DNA of 64,000 nt from Branchiostoma floridae. Lineage: Eukaryota; Chordata; Leptocardii; Amphioxiformes; Branchiostomatidae. Positions 27,701-38,200 of this stretch are shown piece by piece. The stretch spans positions 19,523,686 to 19,587,685 of the forward strand of contig NC_049979.1 in assembly GCF_000003815.2 (NCBI RefSeq), written 5' to 3'. A program made the translations under genes and the position numbers. The notes under the pieces were generated by a model. That model was not told the DNA's origin and did not search any database. It saw only the letters and a program-made list of their open reading frames with translations. Each line of letters begins with the position of its first letter. Within the stretch, counting starts at the first letter, position 1.

Positions 27701-30700
27701 ATAGTAATATTTTATTCTTAGCTATGTGAAAACACTCATTGCAGTCTGATTAAGATATAAAAACGCCTCACTGGGCGTTATTTTTATAGAATGATGTGTT
27801 GCTGTTGTTGTTCGTTTCTTTTGGCTTTATTTGTACACCTACATATTTATTTCACTTTTGGCACCCCCTTTTTATTCTAGCTGCTGGCTGGCTGTGAAGA
27901 ACTACTTCATATTTAGCTTTGTGGGACCGATGCTTTTTGTTATAGTGGTAAGCAGAATTCATATTTTATGTCAATTTCAATATTGGTCAGTGTGCATATA
28001 TCCAAATCCGTACAAGACACTACTCCCTTATTCGCGGCCCAACGCCTTTAGACGCTGAACATGATACTTGGTACGTGTTGCGCCTGTGTGGTCGTGTTAG
28101 CGTAGTGGTCAGAATGTTTGGCCCATAATCAAGATGTCTTGAATCTTAATCCCCTGACTGGCCACCGATGTTTTGTCCTTTGGAAATGCACTTTACACGA
28201 CTTTCCTCACTCCACCCAGGTGTACAAATGGATATCTGACTTCGGTTGATGAGGTGAAGGGTGGTAGAATGAGAGGAGTCGGCTAAGCCTTTCAATGCCA
28301 TTCCCTAGGCATCGTGAACAGCGTACCCCAGCCCCTATGGTCTTAAAAATGTTCTTTGCCTTTTTTCTCTTGTTAAATGCTTCTAATCGCTGTCTTCATA
28401 CAAGTTCTAACTGTATCATCTTTTCCTGACAGGTGAACATTGGGGTCCTAATCATGACGCTCAAAATCATCCACACCAAGAGATCCAGTAGGAAACTCGA
28501 CGAGTCTCGGGGAAAAAAGATTAGGTAGATCCTTAGCTTATCCTTGCCATTCATTGTACAATATACATCAACACCTCAGAAGACGTGTGCACATGTGCAC
28601 GAGTAATTCACTACATTTTATGAACCAAAGGCAAAGACGGTACAACATTAACAAGTTACAACAAGATGACACAAGAAATAATCATTTAGTCTTGCTGTAC
28701 AAGAGGTTGAATATGATATTTACACCGAACCTGAAAAGACATTTTGAAGACTTATCCAAACTTCGACTGTACAGCACCAATATTTCTCAAGGAATGTACA
28801 ATTGTCAGCTAACGACTTCAATTACTCATGGAAATGAACGATTGGTTCGGTGTTCGGTATTGTAAATCATGCAAGTTCCAGGTCATGAGAATTTCAGTGC
28901 AGTTCAGTACGTATCATACAGTCACCTATCTTGAGAATATGTTACCTTTCTAGTCTGGTGTCGTTTACTCCTCGGTACATGTGTCATACCTTGACAAAAT
29001 GTTTACAATTTTGCTGAATAGTAATTCAGCAGATTTGTAATTGATTATGTTCATGTGATGGATTTTTGCAGACACTGGGTCCGTGTGTCCTTGTCTCTCA
29101 TATGTGTATTGGGAGTGACTTGGGTACTGGGCGTGCTGTACATCGTGAGGGAGACCATATTCTTTGCCTACGCCTTCGCTATAATCAACTCCTTGCAGGT
29201 AAGTAATGTCTTCTAACCTAAGCTGTGTTACTTCTTTCCTGCAGCTTAATGTTAACGTTTAATATTCTGCTTCCGCGTCAATATAATTAAACAAACCATT
29301 GTTAAACTAGAAAGCAACACGTATGTATATAATCATATAGTCATGCGAACACAACCAAACGGCCAGTTTGCGTTGATGGACAGCAAGACTTCCCAAATTG
29401 TATATATTTTGGTCGTTTTGTCTGTACATGTGTTTCTTTAAGTTGTTCTTTTTTTACGTTCAAAGCTAAGCCTAGGATTAATAAGTTTTAACTGCTACGA
29501 CAGTAGCTTGTGCATGTTTCGTAGTTGAGTGTTTCATTATTTATTTATTTCACTCCAGGGTCTGTTTATTCTAATATTCCACTGCCTGCTGAATGAAAAG
29601 GTAATTTTTATCTTATCATTACATTTTTATTGTTATCATTTTAATGATATGATACGTAGTGGCTTCTTCAAGTTTAATTTTTTTAATAATTGAGGCAAAA
29701 GTACATTCCTTCACCTATTCACGTGATCACATGCACTTGCAAAACATCTTCAATCTACACATAAAACATTACATTGCAAAATATGATGAAAAAAACAACA
29801 ACTGACAATCGGATTGGTGTGAAAGTGCCACAGAGTAACATTATTCAATGTCTAAAATTTTATCTTTATCGTTTTGGGTGCCAGGTCCAAGATGAAATGA
29901 AACGAAGCATCTCCAGATCTGGGAGGAGGAGAACCTTAAATAGCACGGGAAGCGTGACAACCTTCCGACAAAAACTGGTGAGTTAGTGTGCACAGCACGG
30001 GAAAATGATTGGGGTATGTCGAAGTAGGTTAGACATCCAGGTAATAAGATACGCCCAAAAGTAGTAACTCAAGCAACCTGGATATGGTTTTGGAAACAGT
30101 CACACGTTTCAATTACTATCCAACTAGTTAGGATAAAGCTGTTCTTCANNNNNNNNNNNNNNNNNNNNNNNNNNNNNNNNNNNNNNNNNNNNNNNNNNNN
30201 NNNNNNNNNNNNNNNNNNNNNNNNNNNNNNNNNNNNNNNNNNNNNNNNNNNNNNNNNNNNNNNNNNNNNNNNNNNNNNNNNNNNNNNNNNNNNNNNNNNN
30301 NNNNNNNNNNNNNNNNNNNNNNNNNNNNNNNNNNNNNNNNNNNNNNNNNNNNNNNNNNNNNNNNNNNNNNNNNNNNNNNNNNNNNNNNNNNNNNNNNNNN
30401 NNNNNNNNNNNNNNNNNNNNNNNNNNNNNNNNNNNNNNNNNNNNNNNNNNNNNNNNNNNNNNNNNNNNNNNNNNNNNNNNNNNNNNNNNNNNNNNNNNNN
30501 NNNNNNNNNNNNNNNNNNNNNNNNNNNGGATATATAATCCTCTCCACAAGATCTCTTCAGTGTCACTGACGAAAACTACTTGATAGTAGTTGAAACGTCT
30601 GACCGTTTCCAAAACCATATCCAGTTGCTTGAGTAACTACTTTTTGGTGGATGATTTCGGTACATTTTGTATTGTTTAAATTAACAGCTTTATTTACGTG

Positions 30701-31581
30701 GGCCAGTCAATAACGATGATCACTGTTTACCAGTAAAAAGAGTTTTACATAAAGCTGAAACTTGATTCTTTTCACTGAAAGGTTTACGAATAAATCATAA
30801 CGCTTAACGGAACATTTCGCCTAATAGGTAAGATAACATTGGCTACATGTACATGTATGAACAATCCTACATTATTTCTCTAACAGGGAAGTTTTAGTTC
30901 CACATCTTCACATACGTGGCAAACACCACCTTCAACAATGGTGACGAGTTATCCCAGGAAACTGCAGGGTACAAGATTGGACCACCCAATAGTCATACCA
31001 CGGTAAGAGCAAAAAATATCCATTGGCATAGTGGCTTCTATTGTCCATGCTGAATGTAAAACAAAAATTAGGAGGGATCTCATTGATACAATGTCAATCA
31101 TAAATGAAAGAACATGATTGAAATTTACTTTGTAAATAGCATGCGTATACGTAGCTTTTCGCTCGCGAGGTGGTGTATTCAGTGGTAATATATACTATAT
31201 TGAGGTCAATGGCCATGCGGAATGCCATCGAAATCATTGTCAGGATTTTACATTATGACTGTATAACCAATAGATATTGATTAATGGCCCACACAGCCTA
31301 GGGATATAATCATCTATATCAGTACGGAATTAGATACTAGGTCTGAGCATTGAGGAATAATTTTAATTTTCAATCTGAGCATTGAGGAATAATTTTAATT
31401 TTCAATCTGAGGATCATGAAAAGTGTCATCTCAAAGGGACCATGCGTACTTCACATCGAATCGAGGACAGGCAGACTGTGCTAAGATAATACGTTTATTT
31501 AATAAGTAACGTGTTTACAGAAGTTCTGATGCATGTTTGTTTTCTATTGACAGAGTACAACTTCCAAATCCACGCTACTGA
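9788..31581 (+). CDS. Adhesion GPCR 2, complete, with duplicated N-terminal module
   Basis: Twenty-nine exons: 9788-9884, 10647-10909, 12909-13044, 14124-14195, 14655-14941, 15407-15533, 21354-21407, 21535-21564, 21829-21873, 21997-22059, 22415-22477, 22668-22750, 23095-23286, 23521-23589, 24232-24343, 24756-25048, 25188-25237, 25840-25951, 26148-26239, 26381-26483, 26973-27126, 27625-27703, 27881-27947, 28433-28524, 29072-29198, 29559-29600, 29885-29977, 30887-31002, 31554-31581. They sum to 3141 nt (1046 aa plus stop), all in frame. Order of parts: hydrophobic signal peptide (residues 1 to about 22), module copy 1 (about 33-165), short Thr/Ser linker, module copy 2 (about 189-327), Thr/Ser-rich stalk (327-412), helical and GAIN region (441-716), GPS ending in CECNHLTNFAIL, seven membrane segments (717-968), short basic and Ser/Thr-rich tail. 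The start is the ATG directly before the signal peptide. Further stalk exons could hide between 15534 and 21353, which holds a transposon and a gap. Confidence 0.94.
12171..12290. repeat. (GT)n/(GC)n microsatellite
   Basis: Alternating purine/pyrimidine tract of GT with runs of GC, in an intron of adhesion GPCR 2. Open frames across it on both strands are artefacts. Such tracts can adopt Z-DNA. Confidence 0.9.
12722..12862 (-). mobile_element. tRNA-derived SINE-like sequence
   Basis: Read on the - strand it has an A-box-like CTGTAGCTCACCTTGTGG and a B-box-like GGTTCAATCC, the internal Pol III promoter order of a tRNA head. It is too diverged to be a working tRNA gene. Boundaries are approximate. 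Confidence 0.55.
14655..15533 (+). other. Unrecognised six-Cys extracellular module, copy 2
   Basis: Two exons (14655-14941 and 15407-15533) encode 138 residues with the same phase-1 boundaries and the same intron position as copy 1. It starts ECNWTFADDSQHLYRRT and contains CGPWSC, GQWKSLTSLG, CTREWFVK and two later cysteines. The cysteine count and Trp positions match copy 1, showing a two-exon tandem duplication. The exon at 14124-14195 between the copies is a Thr/Ser linker. Confidence 0.85.
15763..19334. mobile_element. 3.6-kb foldback element with TTAA target sites
   Basis: Two long inverted arms (about 15763-17166 and 17925-19334) are near-identical in reverse complement and symmetric about position 17550. 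Both ends abut TTAA (15759-15762 and 19335-19338), and the termini share TGTCTGTAAAAACCAAGC. TTAA duplications are typical of piggyBac and Kolobok elements. The inner arms and the spacer consist of about ten degenerate units of roughly 165 bp with a shared core like GTCCAGGGCATTCCTATACC. The spacer also carries a truncated direct copy of the outer arm (about 17190-17360). No transposase is visible, so it is non-autonomous. It lies in the intron between module copy 2 and the stalk exons of adhesion GPCR 2. Confidence 0.9.
20357..20456. other. Assembly gap (100 N)
   Basis: One hundred N directly after a poly-C tract, inside the large stalk intron of adhesion GPCR 2. A round 100 suggests a placeholder length rather than a measured one. 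Confidence 0.95.
23848..24135 (-). mobile_element. Non-LTR retrotransposon 3' fragment
   Basis: The - strand frame contains GHVWRLSDRRTTKTAM, GTRPRGRPKTTLRW and a C-terminal DRNLWRKYA. This is the usual ending of LINE reverse-transcriptase proteins (GHV.R...R..K....W.P.G.R.RGRPK..W). Only the C-terminal end is present, so this is a 5'-truncated relic. It lies in an intron of adhesion GPCR 2. Confidence 0.75.
24490..24740. mobile_element. Small inverted-repeat element
   Basis: An internal inverted repeat pairs about 24575-24610 with 24677-24714 (shared core ACACTGGAGAAATCTTGCT). Its left part matches the element around the gap at 30036-30650, with common stretches such as ATCCAGGTAATAAG, TACTCAAGCAACC and GGTCAGACGTTT. 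It lies in the intron just before the GAIN exon that starts at 24756. Confidence 0.65.
27309..27408. repeat. Tandem duplication with TTTG-rich tail
   Basis: Two copies of about 50 bp share AAACACCAAGTAAATGTTTG followed by TTTG-type runs. The right end continues into a tail-like sequence that may be the 3' end of a retroelement. Confidence 0.6.
28080..28345 (+). mobile_element. tRNA-derived SINE
   Basis: An A-box-like TTAGCGTAGTGGTCAG and a B-box-like TTGAATCTTAATCCC lie about 35 bases apart, followed by a tRNA-unrelated body. A diverged copy of that body (CCTTTGGAAATGCACTTTAC in this copy) appears at about 52260-52350. It lies in the intron between TM5 exons of adhesion GPCR 2. Confidence 0.65.
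30036..30650. mobile_element. Inverted-repeat element spanning an assembly gap
   Basis: The left arm (about 30057-30117) and right arm (about 30584-30647) are inverted copies sharing GGATATGGTTTTGGAAAC on the left strand sense. The centre is a 379-N gap (30149-30527). It is the same family as 24490-24740. The gap probably results from the repeat. Confidence 0.7.
31342..31405. repeat. Perfect 32-bp tandem duplication
   Basis: Two copies of a 32-base unit starting TCTGAGCATTGAGGAATAAT, in the last intron of adhesion GPCR 2. Confidence 0.9.
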
Positions 31582-31680
31582 GAGACTGCCCTCAATGTTG
31601 GAGTCTTTGGGTAGCATCATCATGACTGAAGATGCTACCAGTGAAAACAACCATTACAAATGAACAACAGACACCTGAAG

Positions 31681-31693
31681 AATAAAGTTTATT
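31681..31693. terminator. Candidate two-way poly(A) signal
   Basis: AATAAAGTTTATT gives AATAAA on the + strand (31681-31686) and on the - strand (31688-31693). It lies 100 bases after the stop of adhesion GPCR 2 and about 515 bases after the stop of convergent gene A. It is a good candidate for the + gene. Use by gene A is inference. Confidence 0.55.
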
Positions 31694-32207
31694 CCCAGTC
31701 CCATATGCAATGCTTACACCGAATATGTATTCTTTGTGACACATGGATTGTGGAAATTTTACTAGAAATCACCAATGAATTTACAAAAGGTGTTGAATAG
31801 AGTTAAAATATGATTGTAGATAATCTAAATTTCTATATTTGTGGAGAGTATAGTAATTGTATATGATTGAATGTAACTAATACTAGGAGCATGCCAAATA
31901 TTAAGTCTATATCATCAAATGTTCTATATCCTGTATCTAAGAACCATTCATCCAGTATTATATCATATATTATCCGCATAAGACAAATGCCAGGGTACAT
32001 TCTTCCATATGGAAGGCGACTTACAATGATTTTGCTCGTGTACAATAAAGTATGTTATCCGTATAACATATTGTATGATTGCCATATTACATGTATTGGT
32101 TACTTATATAGATGTTGAGTAATTGGTAATAAGCCAATAATGGCCTTCGTCAGTCGGTATTATAAGTAAGGATGGTGTTGGTCAATTGTAGATGTGACAT
32201 CACTGTC

Positions 32208-35200
32208 CTAGTTTATGGTCTCGTACTGCGACTCAGGTGCATTCTGCAGAGGTGAAACATAAAAACGACTCTAAGCGCGCTTGACATTATTCAACTAACA
32301 TGACAAAAACTCATCAATCATTTATCCCCTTTATCTATATCAGAAGACGTGTTTCATATCATCGTGAACAGCATGACACATAAAATGCCAAGAAGGCACT
32401 AGAAATTATTTTATAGTGACTGATAGTCGAATTAGGGTAATATAGTTAGTGTTGTACAGAAATCATACACAAAGCAAAGTTTAAACGTTTACCTCATCCT
32501 TCGACTGGGAGTCTTGTCCTTCATAGATGACATTGTCCACGGTCCCATCATCGCCGGCGTTGTAAATAACATTGTCCACGAAACCCTCATCCTCGGTGTT
32601 GTAGATGATGTTGTCGACCGACCCGTCAGTAGCTGGGTGATCACGTCGCTTCGATGTATCTAGGTTTGTCTGCGTGTAGGAAAATAGATTCTGAGGCCCC
32701 AAAAAGCCTTAGCTTCGAGAGTTATGGGAGCTTGTAAGATGCAAGACACAGTGGGACAAATTCTAGAAAGACTAGAAATGCAGAACCAGTTGATCTAAAA
32801 TTTAGTTGGTGACTTGCTGAACTCTTAAACACAACGACCAAGACATGTTATTACAAATAACACTAGATAATTACGCTCACAACAGTGTGAAAAGTATTGA
32901 ACTTACCATTTCGTTTCCACTCTTCCCTGGAATATTGGCACTATGAAGATAAAATGTAGCAAAAAAGTTTGCAAACCATTCCATAAACATTCTGCATTAT
33001 AATCGCTACTGACGTTAGATAACCAACGTCATATCTTCTTACAATATTACTTGACATACATGTACCATACAGTCTCAGTCAGGAAGACTGACGGTCTTTG
33101 TGGTAGAATGCATCAACAGAAAGACGTATAAGGCTAGGAATTGTTCGTGCTGGTTATTGACTCAGGACAAACTTGTTAAACTTAATCTTTCGTCCTAAAT
33201 GTTAATTGATTACACACCCAGGGTTGTGTTTCCTTCGGTACAACAGAACGGTCACCGCGGCAATGACGATTATGACGACCACAATAGCGCAGATCACACC
33301 GATCAACCACGGGGGAGTTTTCGGTTCTTTTCCTAGATTTGTAACTGAGAAAAGAACACATTCACCTTCCATGATTCTCTGCATAGTCAGCTGTATTGGT
33401 TAGTGTAAGGTTTGTAATATCAATTCGTTCTATCGAAGATTGCATTTTTTTACTCATTTTACTTCAAATGCAGATTATATACAATCTTTACGCATGCTAA
33501 ATATTGTAAGTGATTATGCAACTTTGAGAAACTTGACTAAAAGTAAATATCGTGATAGAAAATGAAATAATGTACAATACGTATGAATGCACATCTGACA
33601 GACTTTATAAGACAGCAGTCATCACTTACCACACTTTCCGTCATAATTCCTGGCCTCACCCGAAGGACAGTTATTGGAGCTGGCCACTATAGCTAGACGG
33701 ATCTCCTCTCCATCGATTTGGATAGACAGATCACCATTTCGAGTAAGATTTCTCAGGGCCTTTTCTCTGTATTGAGAAAGTCAAAGGATTACATGTCAGC
33801 TCATCACCTTCAATTCGAGGGTTACGGTTACGAGAGTTTTTGATTTCACAATCATTTAAGAAAATGTACAAATCTACTACATTCCATGATAGGACATTCA
33901 AACATATGATGTATGTTACTGATGGAGAGAGAAATATTGATGAATACCAATTACTAGTATTCAAATGAAGACCTCACTTGCATAAAGAAAATACTGTAAC
34001 TCCATAGTGGTAATTAGCAGGAATTTCCCATTTAATGGCCTCATAATTCGATATTGGAAAGTAAAGTATATTTTTTAATGAGAAATTCTATTAAAAATCC
34101 GATTTTAGGACTCATAGTTTTCTATCAAAGCTGAATATTGAAAAAGGAAGGATATTTCGGTGGTTGCAGTGACTGGCTCTATCGTACCTATGAATTTTAT
34201 CGAAAAATATTGATGTTTGATATTTCTATCGTGTCCCTTTCAGCAAAGTATCAATCAGAGATATCCATTTGGATGATGTCACTTGGTCACGTGATCATAA
34301 CAGGAAAGTTGTACAAAAAAGCTTGCTATCATGGATTAAAATAAACTTTGGTTATTGCAGATTCAAAAAATGCATGGTAGCTCTGGTCCCTCTCAGTGGT
34401 ACAAATATCGTCAATTTCGGGTCCTGGCCCATGGACTATATAATTCACGGCCCCATGTACGTCACTAAAAAGGTCAACGTCATTTGGAGAAGGTGTGAGG
34501 TTGTGAAAATCTACTTTATGATAGAATTTGAAAAAAAAAGCAACAGACCGAGACAATTATAGTGGTTTTGCACGTTTATGTTAAAACCTACTGTAGATTC
34601 TCGGCTGCCACTGTTGCATTTGTGGTACCCTGTCTTTGATTGGCCAATACCAGGAGCTGTATGATCACGTCGATCTGAACTTCATCATCGGCCGCTTGGC
34701 GCTTCTTGCGAGCAGAAGTGTCGGTAACGATGTGCAGAAAGATCTCACCAATCTACGCATCAGTAAAAAACACAGAATACGCCCATGCTTCTACTTTGTA
34801 TCATTTCTTCTCTGAACAACTTATGTTGATGTAGGATCGAAGTATGAACCATCAAGTATAGAACGTCAATACAAGCAGAGCGCAGGTCAAGAAACCCTCT
34901 AGCAAAAATCCACTGAAGAAGATTAAAACATACTGTAACGAAATTTAAATTTATTGACACAACAATATCAAAAGACAAAAGTTACTTCCGTATGTTCACC
35001 TCTGTTTCTACAAATAGTCAGTAAAGACAACGACAATAGTTACCTTGCAGCGATGATCGTCGCAGAAGTCACCAGCCTTCATCACCAAACTCTGCCGTAT
35101 GGCTTCTTTTAGTGAGGACCGGTTCACTGAACCTGGTGCCGTTAGCGTTAGGCTAATGTTTACCCGGGCAAGCACTACCGACTCTGATTTAGAGAATTGA

Positions 35201-38200
35201 ATTTTACACAAGTTAGAATAGATATCTTATAAACACTTATTATGTTGCAATACATATTTGAGCGGTAATACAGTGTATATCCAAAGCTATATATATATAT
35301 ACACTCGGCACAAAAAGTTTGGAATATCAACTTTGGTATATCATATTTCTGTTATTTATGCATCAATTTCAATGTATTATATATCAATAGAAAGCTTGTG
35401 TGATTTTCTTTCCTATGGTATCAAACTTATTATGATTGTTAACACATGAAACGAGCACAAGGCCTGCTTACGTGAGTGGGTCACGAGAAAAAAGTGCCCA
35501 AATTCCCCTATTTCTGTTCAACACTGCATCGTCCTGTTGATATTGGCGCGTGTGTCACTGGTTCAATCAATCCTCTTTTCACCTCACATTTTGTATACGG
35601 AACATACAAGGTTTTAGTACACTTGAGTAGAGTTCATCTGCCCTTTCGATAGTTGGGTGGCAGAATCAAAGCGTGGATGCGGCAAGGAGAACCGCACGCT
35701 GACAAGGCATGCATATGACGCTGTAACTTTCGGCATTTGGTGGTGGAGGCAGCGTCGTGGTGTGGGGCGGTATAACCACCATAGTGTAAAGAAGACTCGT
35801 CATCATTCCAGGCAAATTAAGGTGGTGACATATAGGGACACCATCCCCCATCCAGTAGCAACATTCTACCTCTTCAATATTGGACCAAATGCCATTCTGC
35901 AAGATTACAACACCAGTCCACACAGAGCAAGGACCATTGGATGCTGGAGCAAAGTCTTAGGGTGGAACAGTCTTCCTAGGGCTTATGGCTAGCACTCGAT
36001 TGATCACCTCTTGCCATGGTTCAGACTTTTTGCTTGAATAAAGATTAATAGTAGCTTTGATTGACATGTCCTGTTTATTCAACTTGCCTTCATTCACAAG
36101 TCAATACTGATGGAAGAAAATGAGCAGCTTTAGTAGGGTAATTTTGGCACTTTATCTTTAGGACCCCCTGTACGTAAGCGGGCCTGGTGCTCGTTCCATG
36201 AATTTACACTCATAGAATACTCTACTCAGATATGCTAAAAAGAAACTTGGATGTTCTGTATACCTAACGTTAGGTGATAAAAGGATTGATTGAATCATTG
36301 TCACTCGCGGCCATAACAACGGTTGAACCGGACGATACAGTTTTGAACAGAAACGGGGGAATTTGGGCACTTTTTTTTCGTGACCCACTCACGTTACCAG
36401 GCCTAGTGTATGTTCCATGAGTTAACAATGATAATGATAATGAGTTTGATACCATTGGAAAGAAAATCATGCGAGCTTTCTATAGATATATAATATATTG
36501 CAATTGATGCAGAAACAACAGAAATATGATCAACCGAAGTTGATATTCCAAACTTTTTGTGCTGAGTGTATATACTAGTAGCTCATACACATTGCAATTA
36601 AGAACGTACAGTCGCAAGTCTCCTCACAACTTGTAGAGAGGCTTTTGATCAAAACCCTCGCATATTGTACAGCCGTGTAGTCGAAAAACGGATTTGTCCT
36701 GGTAGGGTATACGTATACGTTGAACTATTTGAGGTTTTGAAATAGAATCCATATCGAACAGGGAGTGGGGCTTGTGGTGTTCGGCTGGAAGGGTCCATTC
36801 AAATACGACTACGGCTACAGAGTAGAATAGAATAACCCTTTTATTCAGACAAACGCTAACAGTACGGTGGAGGAGGATGTTGCCTACCGTCGTTCATTGT
36901 CATATCTGGCGTATTTTTCCAAGCAGACCTAGGCGTAGATTGCTCCGTCGATCTCCCTGAGAAAAGAAGATTATGCTCTCAGATTTTATCAGCGACAAAG
37001 GCAAGTACGTACCAGTTGATGACAGTATCTGATAAAGTAACGTTATCCTGTGTGGTATCGATGCACCAGACATAATAATGTATTCTGCTTTGATTCTATT
37101 TAGAAATATAATGCATCTTCACCAGTGACTGGCGACAGCGTCTGGACAGGATGTGAAGTGGTAGCCATCGTATCTTCAAGGATGAAGAAATTTCAGTATT
37201 ATATCATTACCCACGTGCACCCGTGACAGCTGAAATAAATTTTGATCAGTAGTTGAAGTGACAGCAGTCACACTAAAAACTACTTATTTATATTTTGTCC
37301 GTATATTAGTCACAATTACGAAGAATATCAAGTGTGATTGGCTTTTCAAATACGGCTCTGTATTCTTCTTAAATTCAGATAATCATTCAACAAGAGGAAG
37401 AAGTTGCCTACCGACATTCACCGTTCTCTCTGTCCTGGTGATCAAAACAGGCCTATGGGTGGACGGCTCCATCGGACTCCCTACGAAAACAATTAAACGC
37501 TTTCTGTTATCACCACCAAAGGCAGGTTCATGTTTATGAAAGTCCCTAATAAAGGAGTGTTGGCACGGTATAAGGATACATACATAATGCCCCACCCTGA
37601 ATTTTTCAAGCCTGTATCCCCGGTTTTACTACGGTCCCAACCTACTGCCAAGCTTGGTTAGCTAGTGGTCTGGGTGGGGTTATTGTAGGCTATGTATAAC
37701 CGGGCTTTATGTTCAAGCAAGGAGGTTATATCAGATAACCTCCTTGGTTCAAGCGGCATCTAGCTTCAACAGGACAAGGACACTTACTTGTGTAAGGTAG
37801 AAATATGCCAGGGACACTTGAAGTGGACATAGCCACATTATCTGTTAAAAAAACAGCAACGTTAATGATTCGAAATGTTGTACAACCCCTTATCCGTCAA
37901 GATTCGAAAGTAGCAGTATAAGACATGTTACAGGAGCATAAGGCCTACCGTTGCTGGAGGTCAAATCATCTGCGGACACGGTTGTTAACAACGTGGACGT
38001 CGAATGTTCCTGTACAGTTATTCCTGAAGATGCAAAGAGAAATTTTATGTGACTAGCATTAATTAAATTAATACGAAACTTGCCGACTAAAATTTCATTT
38101 CTGTTATATATGATCAGTGTACACATCACTTTCTGAATGTAACTGATCTATACATTGCATGTAGAACCGAAACATATTTACGACCTTATCTAGCACAATC

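Noticed and set aside
28080-28160. Possible tRNA gene
   Set aside because: A- and B-box-like parts are present but the cloverleaf pairing is not convincing, and a SINE body follows. It is called a SINE instead.
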